The notes under the pieces: model-generated | Told to the model about the DNA's origin: nothing | Seen by the model: the letters and a program-made list of their open reading frames with translations, nothing else | Database searches by the model: none | Shown: positions 12,301 through 25,300 of the stretch, one piece after another | How positions within the stretch are numbered: the stretch's first letter is position 1 | How the letters are laid out: each line of letters starts with the position of its first letter | Program-made: the position numbers and the translations under genes | From: Cocos nucifera | Taxonomy: Eukaryota > Streptophyta > Magnoliopsida > Arecales > Arecaceae | DNA length: 64,000 nt | Direction: 5' to 3' | NCBI GenBank assembly: GCA_006176705.1 | Contig: QRFJ01000021.1 | Span: forward strand, 2,252,208 to 2,316,207

Positions 12301-15300
12301 TGGTGGTGCAAAATGCTTTGAACATGACATGTTAGAAGATCATAAACATTTCACTGATAGACCTCTTGCATCAGAAGACAGACCTACAAATGCAAGGAAT
12401 CACTCACGCTCTTCGAGCTATCAATCAACATCCAGTGGAGATATATCTCAACCTAATTACACCTTTTTAACTATCTCTGACATTAGCCTTCAAACACAAC
12501 CCTTGAAAGTGCCACCACCATCAAGACCACCACCTAAAGCAGATAGTAAGCAGGGACACTTGAAAGCTAAGGTACCTGCAAGTCCAAAAGCTGATCTAGA
12601 TGAAGGAAATTCATATAAGAAAATGCTAAATCATCAAACTCAACATGGTGGGGATGCTTATAAGAACCATGTACTTCAAGAAGCTGAAAAGGTGAGCTCC
12701 TCTTATTGCTTTGATGTGGAGGTGGATGCTGGCTCGGCTGCTGCTGCATCTGCTGCTGCCATGAAAGAAGCAATGGAACAAGCACAGGCTAGACTGAAAA
12801 GTGCAAAAGAGTTGATGGAAAGAAAACGGGACAACTTTCAAAGCCGTAAAAAGCTTGGTCGCCATGATGTAAAAAGTAAGGAGAGGAAGGAATATATAGC
12901 TGCAGAAGAAGTAAGAAGTTTTAATGAAGGGATGACTCAAGAGACCCTATTAAAAGATGATAGAGAGGTAAATTATGTAACTGTTAAGGAAAAACAGGAA
13001 GCCAGAAAAGTACCCACGGTAACTCCATATGATGAAGATAAGGAAACTGATACAGCATCAACTGGAAAAGCCAGACAAACGGCGGCCCAAAGAGAAACTA
13101 GATTATCTCAACCATTGAATAAATTGGAGGAGAGGAATGGCAAGTGGAAAGTAGATAAACAATTCTATGAGCTGATAAACAATGACAAGGAATTCAAAAT
13201 TGTTGATGGTGTCTCTCAGCATGAAGGCTTTGAGAAGAAATCAATAGCAGCAGTAAAGACCAATGAAGACAAGGTAAATGAGACTGAAGCACCCCATGAT
13301 TTTAGAACAGTTCAAGAGATCTCTGAGCACGAATACCTCAGTAACAAATTAGAAGTGTTGAAAAAGGCCAATGGTGATGGAGAATATGCGAGTGAAGTGG
13401 CAAAACTGGTGGATGGGCACAAAAGGAATGAGAAGTTGCATGCAGTTAAGGAGTCTTGTGAATGGGGTGAGAGTACCAATAAGCATGGAGCTGGAGTTAT
13501 GGCTGCCAGCAAGGAGGTAGTCAAGGAGATACTAAATGCAATACCAGATGCTTCTGTTCAAGAACAAAATAACAATGAACTAGAGGTACCTTCAGAGGTT
13601 TGTGTGCCGCAAGAACATGAAAGTAGCCCAAAAGATGCTCTCTATTTTAGTCAGCAAGGGGGATCTGAGAAGAAACTAAAGCAGGAAGAAGAACTCCATG
13701 TGTATGCAGAGAACAAATCAAATGATGCTGGAGAAGCTTTTCCATGTGAAGGTGAGGATGGGGAATCAAAAGCTTTTCAGGAGGCTTGTAGGACTGATGG
13801 GTTTTATCGGTGTGAAGCGGAATATAAGAAACCATTAGCTGGTAAATGCATAGATTGTGAAAGGGAAGTGAATGCAAAATTTGTAACATCGGAACCTGAT
13901 GACTATGATAGGACGAAGTTGGGTGGCAAGTCAGGCAGGCAGGATGAAAACAATGGGGAGGTTGGTGTGCCTCATGGATCATGCTTGAACAAAGTGGAGG
14001 AGAAAATGGATGCACCTTCCGAGGCTAGTCAATGTGAAGAAAATGATAAGTTAAGTATGCCAGCTAATGTTTCATGTTATCATGAAGTGAATGAATACAA
14101 ATTAGAAGGCACCAGTGTGAGACTTCAGCAGAGGGAGACCAAGAAATCAAATGGAATTCAGGAGTCATATGAGTCAGGAAGCCATGAGAATATCATGGAA
14201 GTTACTCTAGAAGACCTTGACATGGAGAAAAATGAAAAGAAGCTTGAAGTAGCACTAGATGGTGCCAGTGGAGATGCAGAGGATGAAAAGGAATTGGAAG
14301 CTGCAAAAGAGGCCTGTCAGAAACACAACATGGTAAATAAAACAAGGGAAGCTCAAATGGAGCATCAGCAAAGTCAAAAGAAACAAACAGCAGTGCAGGT
14401 GACAGATGGAGAGGAAAAGTTTGGAAGCAGGTCGACCACAGATAAAGAAGAGGAAGGGCCACGAGATATTGATCTCATTGAAGAAGTTAAGATGGCATCT
14501 CATATGGCTAAGTGTGATATGGGATCAACTGTAGCTCAAGAAGTCTGCCAGGGGGTTGAAAACAAAAATCTGGAAGCTGCCCAACAAGCCACTTTGTTGG
14601 AAGAGAAAAGAAACATGACAAATCAAGCCCTAGATGTTGCTGAGAGTTGTATCAAAACAGAGAATGCTTCTGCTGATATGCAGAAAGAGGATCAGAGGGA
14701 AATTGAGGGAAAAATTGATAGAAAAACTGAACAGAAGAAAGTATTGGCAAGAAAGTTAGAGGAAGAAAGAGAGAGAGAGAGGGAAAGAGAAAAAGATAGA
14801 ATTGCTGTTCAAACAGCTACCCCGGAAGCCCATGAAAGGGCACTTGCTGAAGCCCGGGAAAGGGCAGAAAGGATTGCTGTGGAGAGGGTCACCGCTGAAG
14901 CTCGACAAAGAGCACTTGCAGAGGTCCGAGAGAAAGCTGAGAGAGCTTCTTCTGAAGCCTCGGAGAAGTTGTTAGCTGAGAAGGCTTCTAGGGAGGCCAA
15001 ACTGAGGGCAGAACGTGCTGCAGTTGAGCGAGCCACTGCAGAGGCTCGGGAGCGTGCTGCTGAGAAAGCAGCTGCGGAAGCAAGAGAACGTGCAGAGAGA
15101 TCAAGGCAAAAACCTACTGTAAGTAAACACATAAGAGTTGATTTGGTCTCCCCCAGCATTCATGCATACGTTTTTCTTTTGTTGTGCTTTGTGTATATTA
15201 AGTAGTTCTCATTATGACGGGACATGCAGGACACTTCAAATGGCACACAAAGACAATCAGGTTTTGTTAATCAAGGTAACATATAACCTCATGGGTGCAT

Positions 15301-15516
15301 CTCCTAGAACCTGCTATTTTTGCCTGCCTTAGTAATTTTGAGAATGCTCTTGTTATTTGCTTTTGAGTTAGCATACCCTTTTCTGTTTACCTTGAAGCAC
15401 CCTGTTCAACTGGAAAATTTGAAGGCACCGATGGTGAATCAGCCCTAAGGTGTAAAGCAAGGCTAGAGAGGCACCGACGAACAGTTGAACGAGCAGTATG
15501 TAGTTGAAGTTTGCTT

Positions 15517-15558
<42 letters not shown>

Positions 15559-17827
15559 TTCTTCGGGCAAATGCCATTTTCTGTAAGTTGATTGCAGTCG
15601 TGTATTTTCTTTAATGAAATGCTTACTAATTCCAGGCAAAAGCTCTTGCAGAGAAGAATATGCGTGATATGCTTGCTCAAAGAGAGCAAGCAGAGAGACA
15701 TGTAAGATGTATTTCAACATGAGCATTATGCTTTTAAGGAAACCATAGTCTATGCCTTCCCATCTGACCATACTTGATCCAACTGTGGCTGCAGCGGTTA
15801 GCAGAATCCCTTGATGCTGAAGTCAGAAGGTGGTCGAATGGAAAAGAAGGGAATTTGCGAGCATTGCTATCCACTCTGCAATATGTATGCATTCTGAATT
15901 TTTTCTCTCATGCTTGATAGTTATATTTAAGACATATATGCAACGGAACTGTTTTAGCTAAAATTCATAGCCCAAAATAGTCTTTATGTAAAATATAGAT
16001 AGATATTTTATGGATTTTTCATTTGCTGCCAGAAATTGAGTGATAAGCAACAGTACGTGTCCAATACTGTATAGTAAACCCTGCTAATGATCAATACATC
16101 ATGACCTTTGCTAGATTCTTGGGTTTATGCCCACCTGATAAAGGCGAAAAGGAAAAGCCTTCTGTATGCACATGTGCCTTAGCTTCACAAACTCTGAAAG
16201 GGGACATCGGTTTCACTTTCACTTTGTCCGCATCTTTGTTCTTATTTGTAGTTTTTTGAACGAACACATCAAAATATTCTACTTGTTGTACTAAGCAGTG
16301 TTGCGGTGCAGTACTTAGGCAAATAATGGATTCGGTTATAGGCTACTGCAATATGTGAACAAACATCCTTCCCTAAATCTGCTTGATTGGAAAGATGATG
16401 CCTCAACTTGAGCCCCTTTGAGAATTTTATCGTCCTGTGATTCTAAATCGGCAGATTCATTGTGCAATTTGTGAGTTGAGTACTCCATTGAGAATTTTTT
16501 GGTACTTATTGAAGATTTCTTTCTTGCTGATTGAAAATTTCATTTAACAACCATCAATTTTCTCTCAAAAAATTCCACTCTAGCCAAACTTTTCTTTTCA
16601 CTTTCATCTTCTTCCGTTATTTGTGTTTGTTTAAAAAAAACTGCATTGCTATCAGACTTTTGTTAGCAAGCTTCATCCAATGTGTATGGGCCTAATTTCC
16701 CAAACACTAGCTTTTCATATCTAGAAACTTAAATAATGGTGCAAGTAACCGGCTCTTTTAATATCAGCATGGTGAGTGAACTAGTGCAGACAAATGTTTC
16801 ACTTGCTAAAACCATTTACAGATACTTGGGCCTGATAGTGGTTGGCAGCCAATTCCATTGACAGAGGTTATAACAGCTGCCGCCGTAAAGAAAGCTTACA
16901 GAAAGGCTACGCTCTATGTTCATCCAGACAAATTACAGCAAAGAGGTGCAAGCATTCACCAGAAATACATATGCGAGAAGGTTTTTGATCTCCTCAAGGT
17001 ATGGACTAGGTCTTTCTCATTGTTCTATGGTTATCTATTCGATTAATTCTTGCCTGCGACCAAGTTTGTGCTTATTCGAGTGCTTTCTATAGAAGTTATG
17101 GAGTCACATCCATAACATGTTGCTTTGGGTGATTGCTTGTCTTGTGAGACAACGGTAAGAGAGGTAAATTATTACAGCAGACCTTTACTTTAGACAAGCA
17201 AAGTAATAAAAAGACTGGTTCTTGCAAGTTAAGCTGTCTTTGCTTTTGGTTACTAAAATAGATATTTTTAGACGAGGGGAGGAAGGGGGTTAAAAATTGG
17301 AAGAGGTCCATAGGTAATGGGACAACGCTATAGGTGGTAGCCCTCCCCCGGTTAACATCTACATTGAATTGTCGAATGAAATATGCTGAATGCAATATAT
17401 CTCAATCACTTCTAGCTATACTCCTTGCTTAATCAGACGACCAGAATATGCAGTTCTGCCGTCTTACGTATGTCCAGTTTTTATTCTTAAAATCTTGCTC
17501 CTAGAAAAATTGCTGCATCTTTTGAATAGTTAGCGTTTCCTGTTTGACAAAGAATATTCTTTTTCTTCGAGTGTTGTGAGTCTGATGTTTATCTTTAAAA
17601 TTTTTGCTGGGACGGTAACCAGGTGTCATAAATCCAGAGTCATTCAGTATAATCTTTTACGTTATCTAAAGCTCATAGCAACTTTGGGGAACATTACACT
17701 ATCTAGCAAGCTCTTAGTCTAGGATGATGCAATTATCTCAATCTCCATTGACATATTTAAAACCTCGACCATTTTTTCGTTTGCTCTGCAGGATGCTTGG
17801 AACAGATTCAATTCAGAAGAGCGATAA
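9371..17827 (+). CDS. AUL1: Auxilin-like J-domain protein, eight exons, complete
   Basis: Predicted exons are 9371-9729, 11908-15118, 15230-15275, 15398-15495, 15636-15701, 15795-15884, 16822-16998 and 17792-17827. All introns are GT-AG and all phases agree, giving 1360 codons plus TAA. Auxilins recruit Hsc70 through a C-terminal J-domain to strip clathrin from coated vesicles. Visible features in order: an N-terminal region with YADVF and two DY-A-(E/D)-IFGGF motifs (residues 44-52 and 83-91); a long low-complexity acidic region; a charged, predicted-helical Arg/Glu/Ala-rich stretch (about 1072-1190); the conserved RCKARLERHRRTVERA block; and a J-domain with the catalytic loop HPD at 1324-1326 (bases 16921-16929), ending DAWNRFNSEER. 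Length matches plant auxilin-like 1 proteins. The start lies in a good context (AACCATGG) after a CT-rich leader. Intron 1 (2.2 kb) carries a G22 run and intron 4 a T39 run. The symbol follows the Arabidopsis family name; orthology is inferred. Confidence 0.93.
10841..10862. repeat. G22 homopolymer in intron 1 of the auxilin-like gene
   Basis: Twenty-two consecutive G on the plus strand. This is the sense strand of the gene, so the pre-mRNA would contain the run. Confidence 0.9.
15519..15557. repeat. T39 homopolymer in the 140-base intron 4 of the auxilin-like gene
   Basis: Thirty-nine consecutive T, starting 23 bases after the predicted 5' splice site at 15496 and ending 78 bases before the next exon at 15636. 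It takes up more than a quarter of the intron. Confidence 0.9.
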
Positions 17828-19285
17828 TGGTCATACCGCACACCCTCCCAACTTACGGGCTTTTTTTATTGATCACCGTGCGCTGTCGTAAATTTTATAG
17901 CGACTAATTTACAACTCAACTGTACTTTAAACATTCCTTTTTGCATCTTTCCCAGTAGCATGGATTTGGTTGGAAGATCCCTGTCGCATTAATTGGAATA
18001 TGAAAATTCTGATGAGAAAGAGAGACAGAGGTCTGACAAGAGTTCACACTAAAAACCTAGCACAGTATTTCCGTTTCAAACCTGACAAAATCTTACAGTC
18101 TGAATGACATTCAACTAGGGCAAAAATAATAGACCCATCAAGCAGCCAACCCGGGTCTTTATTCTATGGAAGCTTGTGACGAGGCAGACGCCAAATTGGT
18201 GGAGCATGAGGACATTCTAAGCATGCATGCGGTTCTCAGCCTGGGAAAAGACAATTGAGATGGAAGCTGGTAGGCAATGCATGAAGCGAGGTTTCGGCCC
18301 TGCTATCTCCATCGAGGCTTCATCAACCTGCTAAATGCGCTAAAACCATGTCTGGGTGAAAGAATTTAGGTGGTTAAATGTTGCGCTCTATGCATAAGTA
18401 AAAGGTTGCATCATCCAGTGATAAATTAACTGCCTTCGCTAGCATTGAGGGCCATAATAATCAGCGATGGTGGTCAATATTTGTGCTTGTTTCATCACGG
18501 ATAATTTCATTGATGGTGCAGGTTCAACAAAGGTGACCGTAACTATGTTCAAACAAAACAAAATACCAACGTACGAACTCCAAGCACTTGCAAGTACAAT
18601 CAAGATGCAATTCCTTCGCATGAATATTGTGGGCACTGCATTTATTTACTAGACTGATAGAGTCGATTAAATATCCAGATGAAATAAATCATGAGACGTC
18701 TTATTTTGTTTCTGCAGTTTTTAACACCAAGGCGGATTTTCTTTTCTCAGTAAATACGTGGCAAAACTCTAGGGAGTTGTGTCATTAAGCATGGCTTAAG
18801 TATGCTTGGTCATAGCCAGTTCTTCAGCTTATGTCAAATTCAGTTTCCAGGCCTCTCAGACATGCCAAAAATTGTTTCCTTGGGCTGTAGCAAAGGTATG
18901 GCTCCGCTGGGGATAACTGCGGCCATCGCTGCGGGTTGGGTTGGGGCTCCGCTGGAGCTCTCCCTGGGGCTTTTACATAATGCTTGGAAATTTCTTTGTA
19001 TCCCGCTCTTTAATGATTACGAAGGGTTTCTTTCCCCAAAAAGATGTCTCACATTCGAGCAGATTTCGCGCAAATCCTGAATAGCGGTGACGGAGTGTCT
19101 ATAGCTGGTGCCGCGATAGGCCCGCTACAATGCGAAGGACACGCTTGGTCCGTGGAAAGTAAAGGAAAGGAGGGAATCCATTTATTTAGTTGGAGTTTTA
19201 AAAAGAATGAAGGGAAAAAAGTTTTTCTCTAAGATATTTTTATATTTTATGAAAAATATAAATTCATGAAAGAGATCAATTTAGA
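17828..19285. other. 3' flank of the auxilin-like gene and unassigned sequence with a GC-rich island
   Basis: The 3' UTR must begin at 17828, but its end is not evident. From about 18800 to 19170 GC content rises and two overlapping plus-strand frames stay open (18802-19080, 92 codons, and 19044-19232, 62 codons). I do not recognise either product and see no conserved motif. Organelle origin was considered but not recognised. Confidence 0.5.
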
Positions 19286-19518
19286 TTTTTTTTTTTTTTT
19301 TTGGATATAAAGGGATGATCAGACTAGTTTAATCCGAGAGCAGTCCAAAAAATCAAAAAGCAAAATTTTTTTCAAGGTCTAAGGATCGTCGTCGCCCTGG
19401 CGCCATCTCCAATCCTCGGTGTGCTCTAAACAAAGGAGACCATCTAGTCCACTATACTATTAGCCTCCTAAAATACATGCTGACAAGACACTGCAGCGCA
19501 CGCACTAATGACCCTCTA

Positions 19519-22500
19519 GATGTCATCAAGGAGAGGATGGGTGTCGCAATGCATGATCCCCTTATGGATCCAACTGATAACCATCAGAGAATCCCCTTCA
19601 ATAATGATCCTCTACGTCCGTAAGTCCCGAATCGCACAGATGACATCAATCCATGCTGCACGAAGTTCTGCACTCGACACGAATGCCTCAAAAAATGGAG
19701 AGCCCCCCACAGACATCAACCTCGAGTTTGAGTTCCGAATGACAAAGTCCGAACCACCTTCACCATCTCCAATGCTGCCATCAAAGTTGATCTTAACAAA
19801 TCTAAAGGATGGGAGATCCCAAGAAATGAACAAGATCCTCCGCAGTGCAATAGGCACAGCCAGAGAACCCAGGAGCTCGGGTCTAAGGTTGGATCAGCAG
19901 AATCGAAATGGCTATACTTCAAAGTTAAGTAGCTCGCTCTCTCTATAACACGCCTGGCTGGCATAACCTGGGCATAAAAAATAAGGCTGTTCCTGGATAG
20001 CCACATCTAGTAGGTAATGTAGACCATCCGACAAGCTCCAGATGGTCTTGCACCAGTACTCCGATGAATAGCCTCCAAAAAAAGCTAGAGCCAAAGGCCA
20101 GTGTTCGCACCCCACGGTAGACAACATGCCATCCTCGAGATCAAGTTAGCTCTGGAACAATAGAGGAAAGCATGCTCCGTGGACTCCTCTAAGCCGCAAA
20201 TGGGGCAATCAGGTGGAATATCGATCCCTCTTTCTCTGAGAAGAGTATGAGTTAGAAACCTATCCCATGCAACTTTTTGGAGAAAGAGTCGGACCCTAGG
20301 ATGGGCCCGAATCCTCCAAATCCACGCCGCATCGATCCTCCTCTGAGGCTTGGGTCTGTACATGTTAGCAAGGTCCCTAGTTGGTATCGTAGGTCAGCAC
20401 GATTGTCCCCACATCCTCACATTAAAACTTCAATAGACAGAAATTAGGATGGCGAGAATCCTCTTAGCGAGTTGCTCCCCAAAGAGATGGGTGACCAGTT
20501 GCCTTCTCCAGCACCTATCATTCTCATCAATCAAGTCACAAACCCGCAGCTGGTTGTTCACCTCAGAGTTGACAAAGGTTGGCCAACGAGAGATTGGTAA
20601 ACTAGATATCCAAATCTCCTAGCTGACATTGATCGAGGCACCATCACCAATCAATCATCTGATCTGAGTTGCAACCATAGGGGCACGGGCACAAATCTCC
20701 CTCCAAACGAAGGAATAGCCATGCTGACCCTGGAGAGTGTTGGGCTCCTGGCTCCAGTCACCATACCAGGCCCTCATTATATGGCTCCACAAACACTCGG
20801 GCTGCATAAGAAATCTGGCTGCATGCTTGGAGAGAATAGCCTCCCTCCTGACCAAAAAAAACTGAATCCCGAGCCCTCCATCACATACTGGTTGGCACAC
20901 CACATCCTAGGACAGTAGATGGACACCTCTGCCTTCCTGATGCCGACCCCATAGGAAGTTCCAGAATAGCTGATCCAAACTTTCGAGTATAAAGCATGGA
21001 ACCATAGTGTTCGCCAAGAGGTAGATTGGGACAGAGCTCAGCACTGATCTAACCAAGGTAGTTCTCCCTATTATAGAAAAGATATTGACCTACCAGCCAT
21101 CAAGACGCCTTCAGATCCTCTACTCTAAAGGCCTGCACTCGGCCCTCCTGAGTCTCCACCCCATGATGGAAACCCCCAAGTAGATGAGAGGCTCCACCTG
21201 CTCTAGGATCCCCAGTCGCTCTTGGATCTCCTGCTTCACCTGGGGATGAGTTCTTGGATTGAAGATGATGGATGACTTTTGGAGGTTTATAAGTTGTCCA
21301 GATGTCCTACAATAGGCCTCCACAATGGTCGCAAAGCATCTCGCATTATGAGGCAAGGCCCGACTAATAAGCAGGCAGTCATCTGCGAAGAGAAGGTGTG
21401 ACAGCGGTAGCCTCTCAAAGATGGACTAGTAAGGCTCAAGCTCAACCCTCCGAACCCTTTCTCGGAGAGAGCGAGAGAGGAAATCAGCACACAAAATAAA
21501 CAAGTAGAGAGAGAGGGGGCACCCTTGGCGAAGGCTATCAGTTGACTAGAAGTAGTCCGTCGGAGCATCATTGATCAAGATGGCGAAGCTCAGAATTTTT
21601 ACACAGTCCATAATCCAAGAGATCCATCTATCACAGAAGCCGAGGTCGATGAGTGTCTAGCATAGAAACAGCCAACTCATCCAGTCATAGTCACACTCCA
21701 TGTTCAACTTAATTGCCATCAAGCTACTTCGGATGGAAGTACGTTATAAGTCATGCATGAACTCTTGAGCGAGCAAGATATTATCGATGATGCAGTGCCC
21801 TCCGATAAAAGTACCTTGCTTTGGACTGATCAGGCAAGATATCACCGGCTTCAGACGTCCAACTAGGATCTTTGCACACACCTTGTAGAGCATTGTGTAT
21901 AAGCTAATAGGCCTGAAGTGACTCGGAGTAGATGCATTAGGTCTCTTTGAAATGAGAGTAATCAATATCTTCTTCCAGTCCTCTGGAATGCCTTTGGAGT
22001 CAAACATTGCCTACACTGCCTCGACAACCTCCCCTCCAATGATGGGCCAGTAGTGTCTGAAGAAGAAAGGTGGAAAACCATCAGGTCTCGGAGCTTTATC
22101 TTGCCTGAGAGACCAGAGGCCCCCCCACACCTCCTTAGTGGATATCGGATGAGCCAAGACCTCATTCTCCTAGTTGGAGATCTGCTCTGATAGTTGTGAC
22201 CCCAAAGGGGGATCACCACCGCCAAGGGTAGCAGTCCAGTGAGAGCTGAAGAACTGAAAGATTCGCTGCCTGATCTCCTCTCCCTCCTCCATCATGCTGC
22301 CATCCTCCTTCCTCAGCTGTCTAATGCGGTTAGCCATCCTCCAGATTATTGTCGACTGATGAAAAAATCTAGTGTTTCAATCTCCTTCCCTGATCCACTG
22401 AACTCTAGATCTCTGCCTCCATAACGTCTCCTGCTTCCTCAAAAGGGAGTGGTGGGTAGACAATCTGTGCTGGAGCAAGCTCAGGTCATGCTCCTGGAGA

Positions 22501-23456
22501 CCTCCTGCTTGATCGTCTCAAAGCTGCAACTCTAAGATGTCAGTCTCCACCTCCTCGATCCTCCTGGATATGTCACCTACCTCCAGACGACTCCACCGGG
22601 TGAGCCTGCACTATGCCAGCTCCAATCTTATGGTCATCCGATATCTCGCATCATCTCAAATCGGCATTCACCATACATCCCTAATCAAGTCCCAAGCTCT
22701 TGGATAGAAGGTCTAGATCTTTTCAAACCTGAAGGGGCCCCTGGAAGAGCGGAAGCCATCAGTCAAAATCAATAATGGGCAGTGGTCCGAGGCAATCCTA
22801 TGGAGGTGCTGCACATGATACCTCGAAAAACACTAGAGCCATGTGGCAGAGGCCATCATCCTATCAATCCTCTCCTAAATCCTAGCCACTCCGAGATGGT
22901 TGTTGCACCAAGTGAACCTAGTTCCAGTATAGCCAAGGTCAATAAGGCCCAAGGCACCAATGAAGTCCCTGAACTCCTTAGAGTCAATGCTGTCAACAAA
23001 CTGCCTACCTCCCATCTTCTCATGTGATCCAACTATGTAGTTGAAATCTTCCGCAACGAGAGATGAAAATTCCTCCACAAGCAATCTAGAGATCTCAGAT
23101 CAGAGCATCTTCCGCTCCCTGTACTCAGTGCTTGCATAAATATCGAAGAGGAGCCAAGGGCCACTGGACTGCTCGGAGATGACCAAAGCTATCTACTGCT
23201 CACATCTGAGGAATGCATGCACCTTGACTAAGCCACGTCACTAAAGAATCATGATCCCCCCAAAAAGGCCTCTAGACTCCACGTAGGAACTCCACGCACG
23301 CAGGATTCGATGCCTCGCCCAGGCAAAACTCATCCCAGAAAGTCGAGTCTCGAGCAGGATACAGATATCCGAATGATGCTACTGGATGATCCTTCCAAAC
23401 ATCATATGAAAGGAAGGCTTCCCCGCCCTTTGGGTATTCCAAATCAGAATCTTCAT
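19519..23456 (-). pseudogene. LINE ORF2 (endonuclease, reverse transcriptase, RNase H), broken
   Basis: It starts with ATG at 23456 (MKILIWNTQRAGKPSFHMMF, a typical plant L1 ORF2 beginning). The AP-endonuclease-like domain continues to about 22780, including a DFN motif and GLIDLGYTGTRFTWCNN (22875-23084). Reverse transcriptase follows, with FRPISLYTMLYKVCAKIL (about 21860-21940) and the catalytic FADD at 21378-21389. A zinc-binding tail lies at about 20085-20363 (CPICGLEESTEHAFLYC). RNase H comes last (INFDGS, and ELRAAWIDVICAIRDLR at 19612-19857), ending near 19519. Stops and frameshifts separate these blocks, so the copy cannot move on its own. Confidence 0.85.
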
Positions 23457-25147
23457 CAGGTTGGCTGGTGGTGGAGTTGGCTTCCAACCGAACCACCTTG
23501 CATCAAGGTAACACCCACCCCTATCTCCATCGAGTCCACAGCCTCCAATGTCCCCTCCATCTCCTGCCTCAGAATGTCAACTACCCCCTCATGATCCTGG
23601 TCTGGGCTCACCATCGTGGGTCCTCCATGCTCTTAATCCTTCTACAGTGCTGAGTGTCTCTCCCTGCCTAGAGATTTCACCCCATGGATGTCGTGGTCTA
23701 TCAATGGATCCTCAGCTTGGGCCATAATCGAGTCCCCCTCCCCTAGGATCTCGGTCGAGAAGAGAAAAACTCCATCGCATCCCTAAATGACAGAAAGGTC
23801 AATCAGATTTGTCCAACTGGCCAGGACCTTGCCCTTGGACCTGTTAGGCAGGATCGGGCCTTTCTTGGCCCCCTTGGGTGTTTTCTCCTCGGCCTTCTGC
23901 AGTGCATGGCCCCCGTCAGGGTTATTGGGCCGCGTGCACTTGTGAGATCCCATGCTCGACCTGCCCACCATAGCTCGTGAGCCTGACGCTTGATCCACCA
24001 TGCTCGCAAAAGGACTATCCACACCCCCGGCCCAATCAGACATGAGCAAGAAAAATCTATTGGTTGGCTCGGCCGCATGGATCTCCATGCTCTCCACCTT
24101 CGATCCCACCGTCACTCCAAGGGGAGATCTCCGCTGTGCAATCTGGGAGTGCTTTATCCATCCATCCCCTCCGAAAGTGGCCTGACTAGGCTTCCTTGCC
24201 AGGATGACTCGGCTTAGGAGCCGAGTAAGGAGCACTATTGGGAACAACCCCCCTTCTCCCTGGTTCAGCCCCTGCCTCTGGCCTAGGCACCCTCTGCCGA
24301 ACAGCAACAAGCCATGGCCCCATTCGGAGCCCTTCCTCCCCTTCCTCCGTTGGGGTGACATTCTTCGGTCGTAAGTGTTGCACCACACCGACCTCCACCG
24401 GGCACGCTGTCGTGGGGTGAAAATAGCCGCACCGAAGATAGACTCCATCGGCATTCTCCCAAATAAATCACTGCCACCTTGGGCCATCAGGCCCGTTGAT
24501 GAGGACTCCTGACCGTAAAGACCAAGAGAGATCCACCTGCACGCACACCCATGCGAACCCAATTCGTCTAAGCTCTGTCGTGCATGCGTCCACTGCCACG
24601 AACTCGCCGGCGAGAACTACGACACACCGGATTGCCTCCTCCCCACAAAGTTTCACTAGGAGGTATGGCAATCGCACCCAAACTAGAGCAAAGTGGATAA
24701 CTCCTTCCTTTGGATAAAATCATGGGTGCCAAGCTTCCACTACCAGCACTTGGCCGGCCACCACCCACAATCGGCCAAGCACGTCGTCCCTTTCATCGAG
24801 ATCAGAGAAGCAGACCAACACTTGGCCCCACTCCATGCCGAACGCCCGGACCTCCCCCTTCAATCCTGCACGGAGCTTGAAATCCCACTCCACCGCCTCC
24901 ACCACCACCCTCCGACTGCTAAGGGTTTTCGCCGCCACCATGCAGGCCTTCCAGCTCTCCTTCTCCATCCAAACGGCCTCCTCCAGGAGTCTGGCAACCT
25001 CTAGAAACTATCGCTGTAGCTTCTCAACCTCTCCCGATGATGGCTCCAACGAAACCTACACTGAGCTTTCGAGAAGCACCCTCCACCCGTTTTCCTGGTT
25101 AAACCCCCCCGAGTGCTTCTCGGAGCATTGCCCGAGTTGCTAGCCAT
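23456..25147 (-). pseudogene. LINE ORF1 (DUF4283-like RNA-binding protein), broken
   Basis: Probable start ATG at 25147, giving MASNSGNAPRSTRGG in the first codons. The middle resembles plant LINE ORF1 proteins of the DUF4283 plus zinc-knuckle type: a segment with EWDFKLRAGLKGEVRAFGM and WGQVLVCFSDLDERDDVLGR (about 24720-24960), then LPYLLVKLCGEEAIRCVVV and GFAWVCVQVDLSWSL (about 24480-24680). The C-terminal part is proline- and glycine-rich. The final TGA at 23456-23458 shares its A with the ORF2 ATG. The frame shifts several times, so no intact protein is made. Confidence 0.6.
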
Positions 25148-25300
25148 TAGCGCCTTCATCGTCGCTTGCCACCAACCAGACGATCACCTGCGATCACACC
25201 AAGCGCTTTCGCAGTGCAAATCTCGAAGCACCAATGGTTACTGTTCAAATTCAGCGCAAGTCTCTAGATGATGCTTTTGGAGAGATTTGGAGACTTTTCA

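Larger units (their letters stand above)
19286..25300 (-). mobile_element. L1-type LINE, nearly full length, degenerate
   Basis: A minus-strand non-LTR retrotransposon of about 6 kb. Its 3' end is marked by a T-run at 19286-19302, the complement of a poly-A tail. Reading from 25147 downwards it has ORF1 (nucleic-acid-binding), then ORF2 with endonuclease, reverse transcriptase, a zinc-binding tail and RNase H. This is the plant L1 clade order. Stops and frameshifts break both ORFs. The 5' boundary near 25300 is estimated from where GC-rich element sequence gives way to AT-rich flank; no clear target-site duplication was found. Confidence 0.85.

Noticed and set aside
14202..14503. Minus-strand open frames opposite exon 2 of the auxilin-like gene
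   Set aside because: They are complements of a long, well-supported coding exon and have no recognisable content.
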